NCBI RefSeq assembly: GCF_954871325.1
Contig: NC_088779.1
Coordinates: 13,394,846-13,458,845 of the forward strand
Direction of reading: 5' to 3'
Length of the DNA stretch: 64,000 bases
DNA from: Gordionus sp. m RMFG-2023
Taxonomy: Eukaryota > Nematomorpha > Gordioida > Chordodea > Parachordodidae
Part shown: piece by piece, positions 47,801-57,829 of the stretch
Layout: the number at the start of each line of letters is the position of its first letter
Position numbering within the stretch: position 1 is the first letter of the stretch
Program-made: the position numbers and the translations under genes
Notes under the pieces: generated by a model
Told to the model about the DNA's origin: nothing
Database searches by the model: none
The model's input: only the letters and a program-made list of their open reading frames with translations

Positions 47801-48186
47801 TAAATATGAGGAGAAAAAGCATCATATGAAGAGTGAAATGCCATAAAAAAAGCCTTGTTCTATAATTATAAATTGTTAATATAAATGATAGAGCTAATAC
47901 TTGGGATCTAATATATTCAAAATTTCAAATATTATCAATTCAAACATTATACAAGAAAGGGCAAACGTTGTTGCAAAAAGTAGATGAATAATAAAATTTT
48001 TAACCTACAATTAGAATGATTATATGTACCTTATATATATTTACTTCATAATTCTTAAATAATTTTTTGATAAAAAAAATCCAACCTGCTACAAAAAAAG
48101 AGGACTAAAATATTATTTTAATTAGTTTAATGTATTTTTTTTACTAATGATGTTATAATTAAGAAGGCATCAATTCTATATCCCAT
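38894..48186 (-). CDS. GPR89: Golgi pH regulator (GPHR), complete, 12 exons
   Basis: Multi-pass anion-channel-like protein that keeps the Golgi lumen acidic. Exons on the minus strand: 48186-48145, 48104-48045, 48004-47901, 47859-47729, 47685-47578, 47413-47293, 44365-44285, 42314-42208, 42156-41975, 40277-40182, 40122-39967, 39088-38894. They add up to 1383 nt, 460 codons plus TAA; human GPR89 is about 455. Every border is GT/AG and phases agree. Start chosen at 48186 because [14 protein letters not shown] matches the family N-terminus in length. Marks in order: [152 protein letters not shown]. Introns 1-4 are 40, 40, 41 and 43 nt; others reach 2.9 kb. A short insertion (around FFVKPYSEEK) follows the third membrane segment. 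Confidence 0.96.
39207..39418. mobile_element. Small MITE with CAGAGATATACAG ends (copy 3)
   Basis: Left end CAGAGATATACAGAGGTA; right end, inverted, TAGAGACCGTCCTGG. Flanks ATATATTC and AAATATTC agree at seven of eight bases. In GPR89 intron 11. Confidence 0.65.
40335..41828. mobile_element. Outer AT-rich hAT-like MITE, split by a second MITE
   Basis: Left end CAGGGTTCGGCATTATGGC; right end, inverted, CAGGGTGGGCAAATTTTC. Both interiors are rich in GTATTTAAAATA / ATTCGAATA motifs read in opposite orientation. Target duplication not clear. The element is interrupted at 40838-41693. In GPR89 intron 9. Confidence 0.5.
40838..41693. mobile_element. hAT-type MITE with GACCGGTCC repeats, intact ends
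   Basis: Ends TAGTGAAGATCACGGT and, inverted, TAGTGAAAGTCAACGGTC. Perfect 8-bp duplication GTATTTAT at 40830-40837 and 41694-41701. The subterminal parts are made of GACCGGTCC(A/G)GACC motifs in inverted orientation. No coding capacity. Inserted into the older 40335-41828 element. Confidence 0.85.
42877..43119 (-). CDS. Unrecognised membrane-protein-like exon inside GPR89 intron 7
   Basis: An 81-codon open stretch on the minus strand begins right after an AG acceptor (43121-43120) and ends at TGA. It reads [16 protein letters not shown], then a long hydrophobic stretch ([20 protein letters not shown] and onward) and a basic tail ending [15 protein letters not shown]. It is not part of GPR89, whose exons 7 and 8 flank it with matching phase. 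Base composition is less AT-rich than the surroundings, as for real exons. It may be the last exon of a nested gene on the same strand. I do not recognise the family. Confidence 0.4.
   Translation of the reverse strand, partial: GIILPMFDMIFRADRLQDLRRYYKNEVAMLVLVLWVGYFFQISYYVICEAIIIFYHPLQLSNFQSSLRKEARSMVMTSLQ
43283..43351 (-). CDS. Possible small exon of the same nested gene
   Basis: Between a TTAAAG acceptor and a G|GTTAGA donor, an open stretch reads [19 protein letters not shown]. Basic and tryptophan-containing. Supported only by its position between the two longer exon-like ORFs and by plausible splice sites; borders are approximate. Confidence 0.25.
43437..43676 (-). CDS. Possible upstream exon of the nested gene, hydrophobic then cysteine-rich
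   Basis: After a CTTTAG acceptor the minus strand stays open for about 79 codons: hydrophobic [18 protein letters not shown], then [13 protein letters not shown], then a cysteine-rich tail ([13 protein letters not shown]) to a stop. If a donor is used after YYCK, the cysteine-rich part would be intron. Family unknown. Relation to the ORFs at 42877 and 43283 is inferred from strand, order and spacing only. Confidence 0.3.
   Translation of the reverse strand, partial: LVLLFLSIPWAKRFLIFPAVANTVFTSMVKYITDFPIYYCKIMSIPSLHNYTCKTGSCKCGSGRCTNSGLPKLEYFKSC
43861..44001 (+). CDS. Small basic ORF on the opposite strand of the same intron
   Basis: 46 codons from ATG, starting with an arginine/lysine cluster and containing [17 protein letters not shown]. 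The IVPRD piece recalls the end of the NF-YC histone-fold region, but the match is too short to name it. Composition is clearly less AT-rich than its neighbourhood. Could be a fragment of a processed gene copy or chance. Confidence 0.2.
   Translation: MRTRERARRCKKKMEDIKYLKDIVPRDIKNHNVKFRVIAEQLEALF
44366..47292. other. GPR89 intron 6 (2.9 kb)
   Basis: Contains the palindromic MITE at 44654-44874. The rest is AT-rich; open frames at 46030-46233 (+) and 46575-46793 (-) show no family features. Confidence 0.5.
44654..44874. mobile_element. Palindromic hAT-type MITE, 221 bp
   Basis: Ends TAGTGTTGTTAAATGGCTCG and its inverted copy, with long near-perfect inverted arms through GGCTAACTCAATATTT. 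Perfect 8-bp duplication CTAGCCAG (44646-44653, 44875-44882). No coding capacity. An old relative lies at 1207-1416. Confidence 0.88.
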
Positions 48187-49020
48187 AATTTACTCCCAGA
48201 ATATGCTATCGATATCAAATTAAAATGACCGCCAATATATTATAAGTGGAAAATATTTTAGATGTAACAATATTACTAATAGAAATGGGTTCGGGGCCTA
48301 AATATTTCCACAGCTGAATTCGCGACATAAAAAAAAAAGATGGTGAATACAAACAAGACATTTTTAACATATTATTCAATTTTAATAAATTAATAAAATA
48401 TTTATATGATAATTCATACAATATTTATAATATAAAAGTTTAATTATAAATAAAAGTAAAATATATTTTAAAATTTGTTGATAGATTTAATATAATTAAA
48501 AAACAAATTTGTAAATTCATGCAATATTTAACTACTAATATAAAAATAACTAATTATATATAAAGTAATATTTATTAATTTTAAATAAAATAGTAATATT
48601 TAATTTTATATAAAGTAATATTTAATTATATATAAAATATTCAATAATTATATATAAAGTAATATTTAATTTTATATAAAGTAATATTTAATTATATATA
48701 AAATATTCAATTACTATATATAATAGAGAAAGAATATTTAATTATATAAGCATCAATATTAAATAAATTATATAAATCATTTTCGTTAATACCAGAATAT
48801 AAACAATCTGTCATATATCACGTTGATTTGTCATGTGAAAAAATGTCTTATGACAAAAATGTCAGAAGACAGGCTAAGGATTTAAAATTATGATGTGATA
48901 TAATATTAATTTTTATACAATACTATATTTTTAAAAGCTGATGATTAAAAAAACATTAGAGCTAATCCAAATGTAAATAAATTGGAATCTATGCAATACT
49001 CGAATAAAATAAGTTATTTA
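48187..49020. other. Upstream region of GPR89 with AT-rich short repeats
   Basis: At 48530-48760 the unit TAATATTTAATT-ATATATAAA recurs in direct order several times. The GPR89 promoter must lie in or near this stretch, but no distinct element can be named. Confidence 0.5.
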
Positions 49021-49028
49021 ATTATAAG

Positions 49029-50217
49029 TAGGCCTAAAACGAATTATTTGTTATTTGATATTCGATTCGATTCAATTCGATTCGATTCGTATTTTACGAA
49101 TACGAATAACACAATTATTCGATTCGAAATTTCGAATCGAATATGAATAATGAGGAAAATTATTCGTATTATTCGAAATTATTCGAAATTATTTATATAT
49201 AAATATTCGTAATTATTCGCAAATATCTATCAGTGCGATTGAGAAAATAGAAACTTATTATAACTTAACAAATATTCACACTATAATATCAACAATACTG
49301 GATCCTAGACTAAAAATGCAATTTTTTGAGCAACTACCAACTACATATAACATAGGCACGACAAATCTATTAGAAAAATTTAAAGATGTACATAATGATT
49401 ACAAAATATAATATCAAATCAACATCAGTTAACCCAATACGAGCATGGATAGAATTTTTAAACAAAATAACATCGCATCAGTATGTGAGTTGGAGACATA
49501 TCTTAACGAAATAAGAATCAGTTCAAATAAGAGTCCCTTAGAATGGTGGAGATTGCATGGGGATCGTTTTCCTGTGTTGTCGAAAATGGCAACTGATGTA
49601 TTGTCAATTCAGGGATCTTCGGCTTCATGTGAGCGGTTGTTCTCAATAGGAACAAATATGATAATGAAAAATAGAATGTCTTTGAAGAAGGAAACTATTA
49701 GAAAGACTTTTTGCTTAAAAAATTGGATATTATCAAATTCGGATTTACTATAATTTAATATTTTTGTGTATTATTTTATTTTTATAAAATGAGATTATTG
49801 TACATTTTTAGAAAATTTTAATAAAATTTTAATATTAGATTGAAGAAATAGTTAAATATTTTTTTATAAGCAATTCTAATGCTAAAAATCGGATATTTTG
49901 GTCAATTTGTTTGGTTAACGTTATATGAAATCATTGGGTTTTATTTCGTTTATTTTCAATAAATTTTTATATTGTAATGACAATTAGTTTAGAGAATCCT
50001 TAAAAGTGTCATCTTTAAACATCTGTAAAAAATTTTTTGCAAAATATTTTATAAGCTTTAGAAAAATTTTCGAATCGAATCGAATATTCGACGAATCGAA
50101 ACGAATAATGATTTTATTATTCGTACGAATACGAATAGCGCAATTATTCGATTCGAATTTTCGAATCGAATATGAATAATAGTATTATTCGATTCGATTA
50201 GTTTTTTTGTAGGCCTA
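49029..50217 (+). mobile_element. hAT element, internally deleted, 1.19 kb
   Basis: Ends TAGGCCTAAAACG and, inverted, TAGGCCTACAAAAAAAC, with a perfect 8-bp duplication ATTATAAG (49021-49028, 50218-50225). Both subterminal regions, ~150 bp each, are packed with ATTCGATTCGAAT / GAATACGAATA motifs in inverted orientation, likely transposase-binding sites. Inside is only the C-terminal part of the transposase. Confidence 0.88.
49224..49753 (+). pseudogene. hAT transposase, C-terminal part with dimerisation domain
   Basis: A first open piece (about 49224-49410) has IISTILDPRLKMQFF, the ILDPRxK mark of hAT proteins, and ends at a stop. The second (49445-49753) has LEWWRLHGDRFPVLSKMA, then SIQGSSASCERLFSIG, then NRMSLKKETIRK, the hAT C-terminal dimerisation domain. 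The N-terminal zinc finger and most of the catalytic core are absent, so it is a deletion derivative. Its last segment is well preserved, which suggests recent activity of a full-length relative. Confidence 0.8.
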
Positions 50218-50559
50218 ATTATAAGCAGAGTTGGGCAGGTCCTCTGGAAAAACAATCTAGATACTGATACAGATTCTTTGTGAAAAAAATGAATCTTAGA
50301 TACAGATACTTGTATCGTTTTCAAAATATCAAAAAGATACAATATAAAAGATACTTTCTTAATTAGAGTATCTTAAATAGAGGTTACTTTTAAATTCATT
50401 AACAATTAAATTAGAATAGTTTATAAAATACACTTTTTTTTTATTTATTGTGAAGAACATACTCATATAATAAGAAAATCAATATTTAATAAAATATTTA
50501 ATGCTGAGTTAATTATAATAATCAGAGTATTTAAAATAGATTCATTATTTTATAAGATA

Positions 50560-50960
50560 ATCGAATTTTTAAAATGATTGATCATTAGACATTTCTCGTA
50601 TCGGCGTATTTAACATTGTGCCAAAACTAAATAGCCTTTCAATTAAAGCTGATGAAGGTATTGCTGTTTTATAATTATAAAAAATTTCCTTAATTGAAAG
50701 ATAATAATTTCGCATTTATAATGTATTTCCACTTTCTGAATATAATTTAAAACCTCCCGTTTGTATTATTAAACTCAGCAACATTTGTTTCACCAATAGA
50801 AAAATAATCATCATTTTCTTTATTAGATGTCAAATCTATTGGTGTTATAGTTTGAGCTTGATTATATTCTTTGGTACTATATTTAGGGATTGTTTTAATA
50901 ATTGAAAGTATTTTTTTTTATCATCCGACTCAATCCATAAGTTCTCAAAATATGGATGTG
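50560..50960 (-). pseudogene. Decayed hAT transposase C-terminus
   Basis: Minus-strand piece with AIPSSALIERLFSFGTMLNT followed by a short tail, the hAT dimerisation motif (..SSA..ERLFS..G...). Neighbouring sequence is full of stops. It belongs to the element 50226-52155. Confidence 0.6.
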
Positions 50961-51057
50961 ATAAAAAGTCTCATTATATACATATCATAGCAATATATTT
51001 TCTTAAATTTTTGCCCATACCATCTTGGGTAGCTGTTATTAAAGGTAGACAACATTG

Positions 51058-51451
51058 CATTGGCGTAGCTAGGAATTTTTCTTAGAGGGGGTCCATACAT
51101 ATAAAATCCTGGTGGCTTCGCCCCCAGACCCCCTTTAAAAGGCCTTCGGCCCTTTTGTCAAGCCTTCGACCGGGTTTATTAAAAATAATAATCACATCTT
51201 CGACAATATATAATAAATTAATGCACGAACAATATGTTATTGTAGATTATTCTCAATGACTTTATAATATTACTACCCATAATAATTTTATATAATATCC
51301 ATCCATAAATATCAAAACCAGAAAAATATAAATATTAATGGTATTGATTTGATATAAAGGCACTTTTAAGTCTTTTGAACGTATAATCTAAAAAAAAATT
51401 TGCTCTGGGAGGGGTCCAAACCCGAAAACCACCCCCGTAACTACGCCACTG
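51058..51451. mobile_element. hAT-type MITE with CA(G/T)TGGCGTAG ends
   Basis: Left end CATTGGCGTAGCTAGG; right end, inverted, CAGTGGCGTAGTTACGG. Perfect 8-bp duplication CAACATTG (51050-51057, 51452-51459). The interior holds CTTCGCCCCCAGACCCCC and GGCCTTCGGCCC, also seen near 6660-6720 in the 6605-15619 element, so the two are related. Confidence 0.85.
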
Positions 51452-52163
51452 CAACATTGTAAATTTGAATTTTTAAGATAAATAATATACTTTCATATGT
51501 TTAACAAAATTAATTTGTGTTTAACCCTATATCATTTTTTTGTTTATACAGGTTTTTACATAAAGCCTGTACATTGTCTTTTTTTAATTTTTATTTTAAA
51601 AAAATTTCCATAATTTTAAGATTGGGATTTGATTCACGGGAACTTATTACCAAAATTTAAATTCCACTACCCTCTTCTTCACTGCTATGAGTGTTAATCA
51701 TCCTACAAATTAAAAAATATCATATAAAATTGGTAACGATATTCTATCGAGTTACATTTATATAAAAAATATGATCGTTATTTATTTTGTGTTGGTATTA
51801 TTATTTTTTTATCGATCTACCTTAATATGAGTTGTAAATTTTCCAGCTAATTTTGGTTGTCAATATATTTAAAACCTGGCGGAAAATAATAAGGAAATTA
51901 ATACAAGATTCTCGAAGAAAATTATATTTATACTTTTATATGAGAAATTTTGAGCATGAATATTAAAAAGAATCTGTATCTTTTGTCAAGAAACTGAAAA
52001 TGATACAAGATTCTTTTCAGAAAAAAGGATCTTAGATACAGATATTAGTATCTTATTAAAAATATACTGAGTACAAGATACAAAAGGAACTTGTATCTTA
52101 GATACAAAAGGAACTTGTATCTTAGATACAAGTATTCGCGGTATGGCCAACTTTGATTATAAA

Positions 52164-53317
52164 AGTGTTTTTCTGTTATAATATAATAACTAGATGCCTG
52201 CAAGATTTTTTTTATCCTGATGATTGGTAAATCTTTCTTTAAAAGACCCAACATGAGCCAAACTTTCTGTAAAAGCTTAATAAAGGGGAAAAGTCATTTC
52301 AAAACATACTTTTTAATCTGTCCGATTGATAAATTTTGAGTATCTTATAGCACCTTATCTATTTAGTTTTTCTCTCTCTCCTCATATACTATGTGTCCGC
52401 TTTAGACCCAAATATTTTAATTATGATCTTCAGTTTAAGTTTTTTAAATTTGAATATATATCTCGTCGGCAAGTTGCTTTCCCTCGATAGGCAATATCTA
52501 ACTAAACTAATTTAAATTTATAAGCCCTTCAGATTCGAAGCTATATTAAACTTTACATTGATAGAGGAATGTCTATATATTTTTAGGTAGATCTATAACT
52601 GTGGAGAAATAAATTTTGCAAAGTTAACATCATCCAATAAATCACATTAAAAAATTATTTTTATTAATATCTTAAATCAAAAATGTTTAATTATTTCTAT
52701 GTTTATAATTGCTAATATTTAAATACGTTTAGATTATAATTTTTTGTAAGAGATTTTATAATTATTGTTCGTATCATACTTTGGGTTGAGCACCTGCCGA
52801 TGGCTGATTTAATTTTACCATTAACCTATTTAATTAAAACCTATGATTGAGCAAGACACAAGAAAAGTCTATTAATTAATTAATCAATTTTTTTAATTTA
52901 AAAAAGATATCGCGTCAGAAATATATTATCAAAATTGATTTGAATAAAATAAGGATTAGAAATTAAGATTTTGTATTTCCTTTATTATTCCACCCATACA
53001 CTTGTTTAGATATGATACAAAAATATATGTATAAATAGTTTTATTATGAAATATAATTTTCGGAAATTATCAATTTTTTCAAATGAACAATAAATTTAAA
53101 AAGCTACAAATATCCTTTAATAAAATATAATATTTAATTAGTAGTAATATGACATACAGAATATATTCACACAATACAATGTTAATATTAATTTTCTCAA
53201 ACTATAACACATTATAAAAATCTACATTTACCATGCAGATAAAAATTTCATGGCTGGAAAAGATGTAATAAATTTCACCAATCTTTTCCTCATAAATATA
53301 ACCACTCAACCTTAACG
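52164..53317. other. AT-rich spacer, nothing recognised
   Basis: No exon, repeat family or RNA gene identified. Confidence 0.4.
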
Positions 53318-54718
53318 TAAATATCGAACAACCAAATTTTTTTATTTTTTCCCAAAAAAATCGTAATTTATTATATTCCAATAAATATTTATATATACAT
53401 TATAAATTTGGGTTTTTATTTAAATGTAGACTAAAGCATTGTACCGCTAGAGGTACTTTGTTAAATAGGAAGTTTACATTAACCAATTTTCACAACCATT
53501 CTGATGAATCTGAGGAAGAGCATTATGCAATTTTAGTAACTATGAATAATCTTAAAGAACAAATTCGAGCATACCCCTACCAAAGCAAACGTAAAACATA
53601 TAATCAAGTTATGCGTATTAGAAAAATGGATCCACTCGTTCAACTCCATCCTAATGCTCTACCAACATTTATATCTGTGAAAAGTATTATGAATCGTGTT
53701 ATTAAATCATTGAGACCTCCTTTACCTCTTATAAATTCTGATATCCGATTAGACGGCGATTATACGTTAACACTAGATAATAAAACATTTTTAATTTCTA
53801 ATGAAAATAATGAATTATCTACACATGAATTACTTGAATGCCTCTGTAATGCTGACCAAATTTTGATGGACGGTACATTTTTTTCGTGTCCATTATTATT
53901 TAAGCAATTATACACTATTCATATAATGATTAATCATAAAATAATTCCTTGCACATATATATTGTTGCCAAATAAAAACAAAGAAACATATTTAAAAATG
54001 TTGGATCTTTTAAAAAATTATTGCTTATCTATAGGTTTTTTATTTTCTCCTCCTAAAGCACTTATAAATTTTGAAATGGGAGTACTTAGAGCTCTCGAAG
54101 AAATGTTTCCAACCATTTCTGTCAAGGGATGCTACTTTCATTATTGCCAATGTATTTTAAGACGTATACAGGGTAATAGATTGACAGCATTTAGTCGGCT
54201 TAATCCTGATTTTAAGAGATTTTATCGCACTCATGGCGATACCCTTTTTAACTGAAATGGACATACCATTGGTATTGTCTGAATTAAATAGTGAGGTAGA
54301 GGCCTTTAATTTAGATCCCATAAGAGATCTTTTTACATATTTTAAAAATACTTGGATTAACCCAAACGCAAAATTTAAATATAAGATGTGGAATATGTAT
54401 GATGTTCAAGGAGTAAGAACAAATAACCATGTTGAAGGATTTCATCGTTCTCTAAAAGAGTATATAACATATTCTCATCCTAATTTATATCTTTTTATTG
54501 ATATATTAAAACAAATACAACAAGATATGGATATCAAATTCATTCAATTGCGTAATGGGAAAAAAGTTACTGAAATGAAAAAAAAATACTGTATAATAGA
54601 CGAAAAAATAAGACGAGAAACATTTTTATATTATGCTACTTATACACCAATGCAGTATTTAGATAAAATATCGAGATATTTAATATCGAAAAAAAATAAG
54701 GAGATACCTGCTGACTAG
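53318..54718 (+). pseudogene. MULE transposase with FLYWCH-type finger, partial copy (left palindrome arm)
   Basis: Encodes a zinc-finger piece (KCRLKHCTARGTLL ... FHNHSDE), then the MULE core: aspartate in QILMDGTFFSCPLLFKQLY, the segment where the second acid is expected (here INFEMG, with N instead of D), C/H motif GCYFHYCQCILRR, and the third acid in NNHVEGFHRSLKEY, ending KKNKEIPAD. Two open frames, about 53458-54255 and 54233-54718, overlap in different frames around YRTHGDTLFN / MAIPFLTE, so there is one frameshift near 54235. The N-terminal ~85 codons seen in the other arm are missing. Mutator-like transposases cut and paste DNA with 9-10-bp target duplications. Confidence 0.8.
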
Positions 54719-56098
54719 ATAATGAATTTGTCCACTCATTATTTTATTTCATTATTAAATATCTTGATATTTTATCTAAATACTGCATTGGTGTACAAGT
54801 AGTATAATATAATTTCGTATATTATACAGTATTTTTTTTTCCTTTCAGTAACCTTTTTCCCATTACGCAATTGAATGAATTTGATATCCATATCTTGTTG
54901 TATTTGTTTTAATATATCAATAAAAAGATATAAATTAGGATGAGAATATTTTATATACTCTTTTAGAGAACGATGAAATCCTTCAACATGGTTATTTGTT
55001 CTTACTCCTTGAACATCATACATATTCCACATCTTATATTTAAATTTTGCGTTTGGGTTAATCCAAGTATTTTTAAAATATGTAAAAAGATCTCTTATGG
55101 GATCTAAATTAAAGGCCTCTACCTCACTATTTAATTCAGACAATACCAATGGTATGTCCATTTCAGTTAAAAAGGGTATCGCCATGAGTGCGATAAAATC
55201 TCTTAAAATCAGGATTAAGCCGACTAAATGCTGTCAATCTATTACCCTGTATACGTCTTAAAATACATTGGCAATAATGAAAGTAGCATCCCTTGACAGA
55301 AATGGTTGGAAACATTTCTTCGAGAGCTCTAAGTACTCCCATTTCAAAATTTATAAGTGCTTTAGGAGGAGAAAATAAAAAACCTATAGATAAGCAATAA
55401 TTTTTTAAAAGATCCAACATTTTTAAATATGTTTCTTTGTTTTTATTTGGCAACAATATATATGTGCAAGGAATTATTTTATGATTAATCATTATATGAA
55501 TAGTGTATAATTGCTTAAATAATAATGGACACGAAAAAAATGTACCGTCCATCAAAATTTGGTCAGCATTACAGAGGCATTCAAGTAATTCATGTGTAGA
55601 TAATTCATTATTTTCATTAGAAATTAAAAATGTTTTATTATCTAGTGTTAACGTATAATCGCCGTCTAATCGGATATCAGAATTTATAAGAGGTAAAGGA
55701 GGTCTCAATGATTTAATAACACGATTCATAATACTTTTCACAGATATAAATGTTGGTAGAGCATTAGGATGGAGTTGAACGAGTGGATCCATTTTTCTAA
55801 TACGCATAACTTGATTATATGTTTTACGTTTGCTTTGGTAGGGGTATGCTCGAATTTGTTCTTTAAGATTATTCAGTTACTAAAATTGCATAATGCTCTT
55901 CCTCAGATTCATCAGAATGGTTGTGAAAATTGGTTAATGTAAACTTCCTATTTAACAAAGTACCTCTAGCGGTACAATGCTTTAGTCTACATTTAAATAA
56001 AAACCCAAATTTATAATGTATATATAAATATTTATTGGAATATAATAAATTACGATTTTTTTGGGAAAGAATAAAATTATATGGTTGTTCGATATTTA
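53318..56098. repeat. 2.8-kb palindrome made of two MULE copies
   Basis: The left arm 53318-54685 and right arm 54753-56098 are inverted copies with only scattered differences; the loop is 67 bp. The right arm has a ~30-bp deletion near its inner end and a 2-bp deletion in the finger region. Confidence 0.88.
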
Positions 56099-56326
56099 AG
56101 AATGAAGATTGAATGCTATTAACTATTACTGGAAAAGTATCAGAGCTATTAGCTGCAATGGAGGTATCTACTACATCTTCTTCATCTATAAAACTTTCAT
56201 CTAAGAATGGGAAATGTAGAGGTAGTTCTATGATTTGAGTTAAAGGATCTTGAACTTCTTCCAAAAAGACCCCAGATATCACCCCATTTATATCTACATC
56301 ACCAGCCTGATTGACAGATACTTAAG
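54772..56326 (-). pseudogene. MULE transposase with FLYWCH-type finger, fuller copy (right arm)
   Basis: Begins after an acceptor at about 56327 with an acidic N-terminal region (ISGVFLEEVQDPLTQ ... DEEDVVDTS), then the FLYWCH-like finger (FKCRLKHCTARG ... FHNHS), then the same core as the left arm. The same frameshift lies near 55170, and a further frame break near 55870 separates finger and core. The C-terminus is altered by a small deletion. Its first exon is the last member of a tandem exon array upstream (56494-57826). As it stands it cannot make a full transposase. Confidence 0.8.
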
Positions 56327-56493
56327 GAAAAATTTATAAAAAAAAAATTTGTTATTTATAATAAAGTTAAAGGATAATATTATAAGACAATTTTGATAAA
56401 CTATTTTTAATAAAATTTAAAAGAAAATATATTAACAAAATTTTATTAATTATTTTAAAAAAATTTAAAGTATAATGTTATTTTGTAAAATAC

Positions 56494-57826
56494 TTCCTCC
56501 AACACTCTCCCCAGCCTCTTGCACTTGATTGAGATTGGAAGAAACGGGTTCTTGATCTTCTTCCAAAAAGATCCCAGATAACCACATTTCTGTCTCCATC
56601 ACCAGCCTGATTGCCAGATACTTAAGGTAAAATTTATTTTAAAAAAATTTGTTATTTATAATAAAGTTAAAGGATAATATTATATCATAATTTAGATAAA
56701 CTATTTTTAATAAAATTTAAAAGAAAATATATTAACAAAATTTTGATTAATTATTTTAAAAAAATTTAAAGTATAATATTATATCATAATTTAGATAAAC
56801 TATTTTTAATAAAATTTAAAAGAAAATATATTATCAAAATTTTGATTAATTATTTTAAAAAAATTTAAAGTATAATGTTATTTTGTAAAATACTTCCTCC
56901 AACACTCTCCCCAGCCTCTTGCACTTGATTGAGATTGGAAGAAACGGGTTCTTGATCTTCTTCCAAAAAGACCCCAGATATCACCACATTTCTGTCTCCA
57001 TCACCAGCCTGATTGCCAGATACTTAAGGTAAAATTTATTTTAAAAAAATTTGTTATTTATAATAAAGTTAAAGGATAATATTATATCATAATTTAGATA
57101 AACTATTTTTAATAAAATTTAAAAGAAAATATATTAACAAAATTTTGATTAATTATTTTAAAAAAATTTAAAGTATAATATTATATCATAATTTAGATAA
57201 ACTATTTTTAATAAAATTTAAAAGAAAATATATTATCAAAATTTTGATTAATTATTTTAAAAAAATTTAAAGTATAATGTTATTTTGTAAAATACTTCCT
57301 CTAACACTCTCCCCAGCCTCTTGCACTTGATTGAGATTGGAAGAAACGGGTTCTTGATCTTCTTCCAAAAAGACCCCAGATATCACCACATTTCTGTCTC
57401 CATCACCAGCCTGATTGCCAGATACTTAAGGTAAAATTTATTTTAAAAAAATTTGTTATTTATAATAAAGTTAAAGGATAATATTATATCATAATTTAGA
57501 TAAACTATTTTTAATAAAATTTAAAAGAAAATATATTAACAAAATTTTGATTAATTATTTTAAAAAAATTTAAAGTATAATATTATATCATAATTTAGAT
57601 AAACTATTTTTAATAAAATTTAAAAGAAAATATATTATCAAAATTTTGATTAATTATTTTAAAAAAATTTAAAGTATAATGTTATTTTGTAAAATACTTC
57701 CTCCAACACTCTCCCCAGCCTCTTGCACTTGATTGAGATTGGAAGAAACGGGTTCTTGATCTTCTTCCAAAAAGACCCCAGATATCACCACATTTCTGTA
57801 TCCATCACCAGCCTGATTGCCAGATA
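56494..57826 (-). repeat. Tandem array of a 129-nt symmetric exon upstream of the MULE gene
   Basis: Four units: 57826-57698, 57424-57296, 57022-56894 (129 nt each) and 56620-56494 (127 nt). Each starts after CCTTAAG and ends before GTATTT on the minus strand. The 129-nt copies are open in the same phase at both ends (phase 1-1), so any number could be spliced in without shifting frame. The encoded module contains SGNQAGDGDRNVVISGVF and LEEDQEPVSSNLNQVQEAG and is the counterpart of the N-terminus of the transposase at 56326. The ~270-nt introns are also repeated and hold a doubled ~115-bp AT-rich piece. The unit period is ~402 bp. Confidence 0.82.
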
Positions 57827-57829
57827 CTT

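Larger units (their letters stand above)
50226..52155. mobile_element. Older hAT element with CAGAGTTGGGCA end, nested insert inside
   Basis: Left end CAGAGTTGGGCAGGTC; right end, inverted, CAAAGTTGGCCATACC. Flanks ATTATAAG (50218-50225) and ATTATAAA (52156-52163) agree at seven of eight bases. Both subterminal regions carry repeated GTATCTTAGATACAGATA motifs. It contains transposase remains on the minus strand and a younger MITE at 51058-51451. Confidence 0.75.

Noticed and set aside
48215-48421. 68-codon minus-strand ORF just upstream of GPR89, superficially similar to the WKxGDPFP segment
   Set aside because: The real WKIGDPFP exon is at 47578-47685, and the GPR89 start at 48186 with exon 1-2 splicing explains the N-terminus.
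53318-56098. Two independent MULE insertions in opposite orientation
   Set aside because: The arms are too similar and share the same frame break and inner end; an inverted duplication explains this better.
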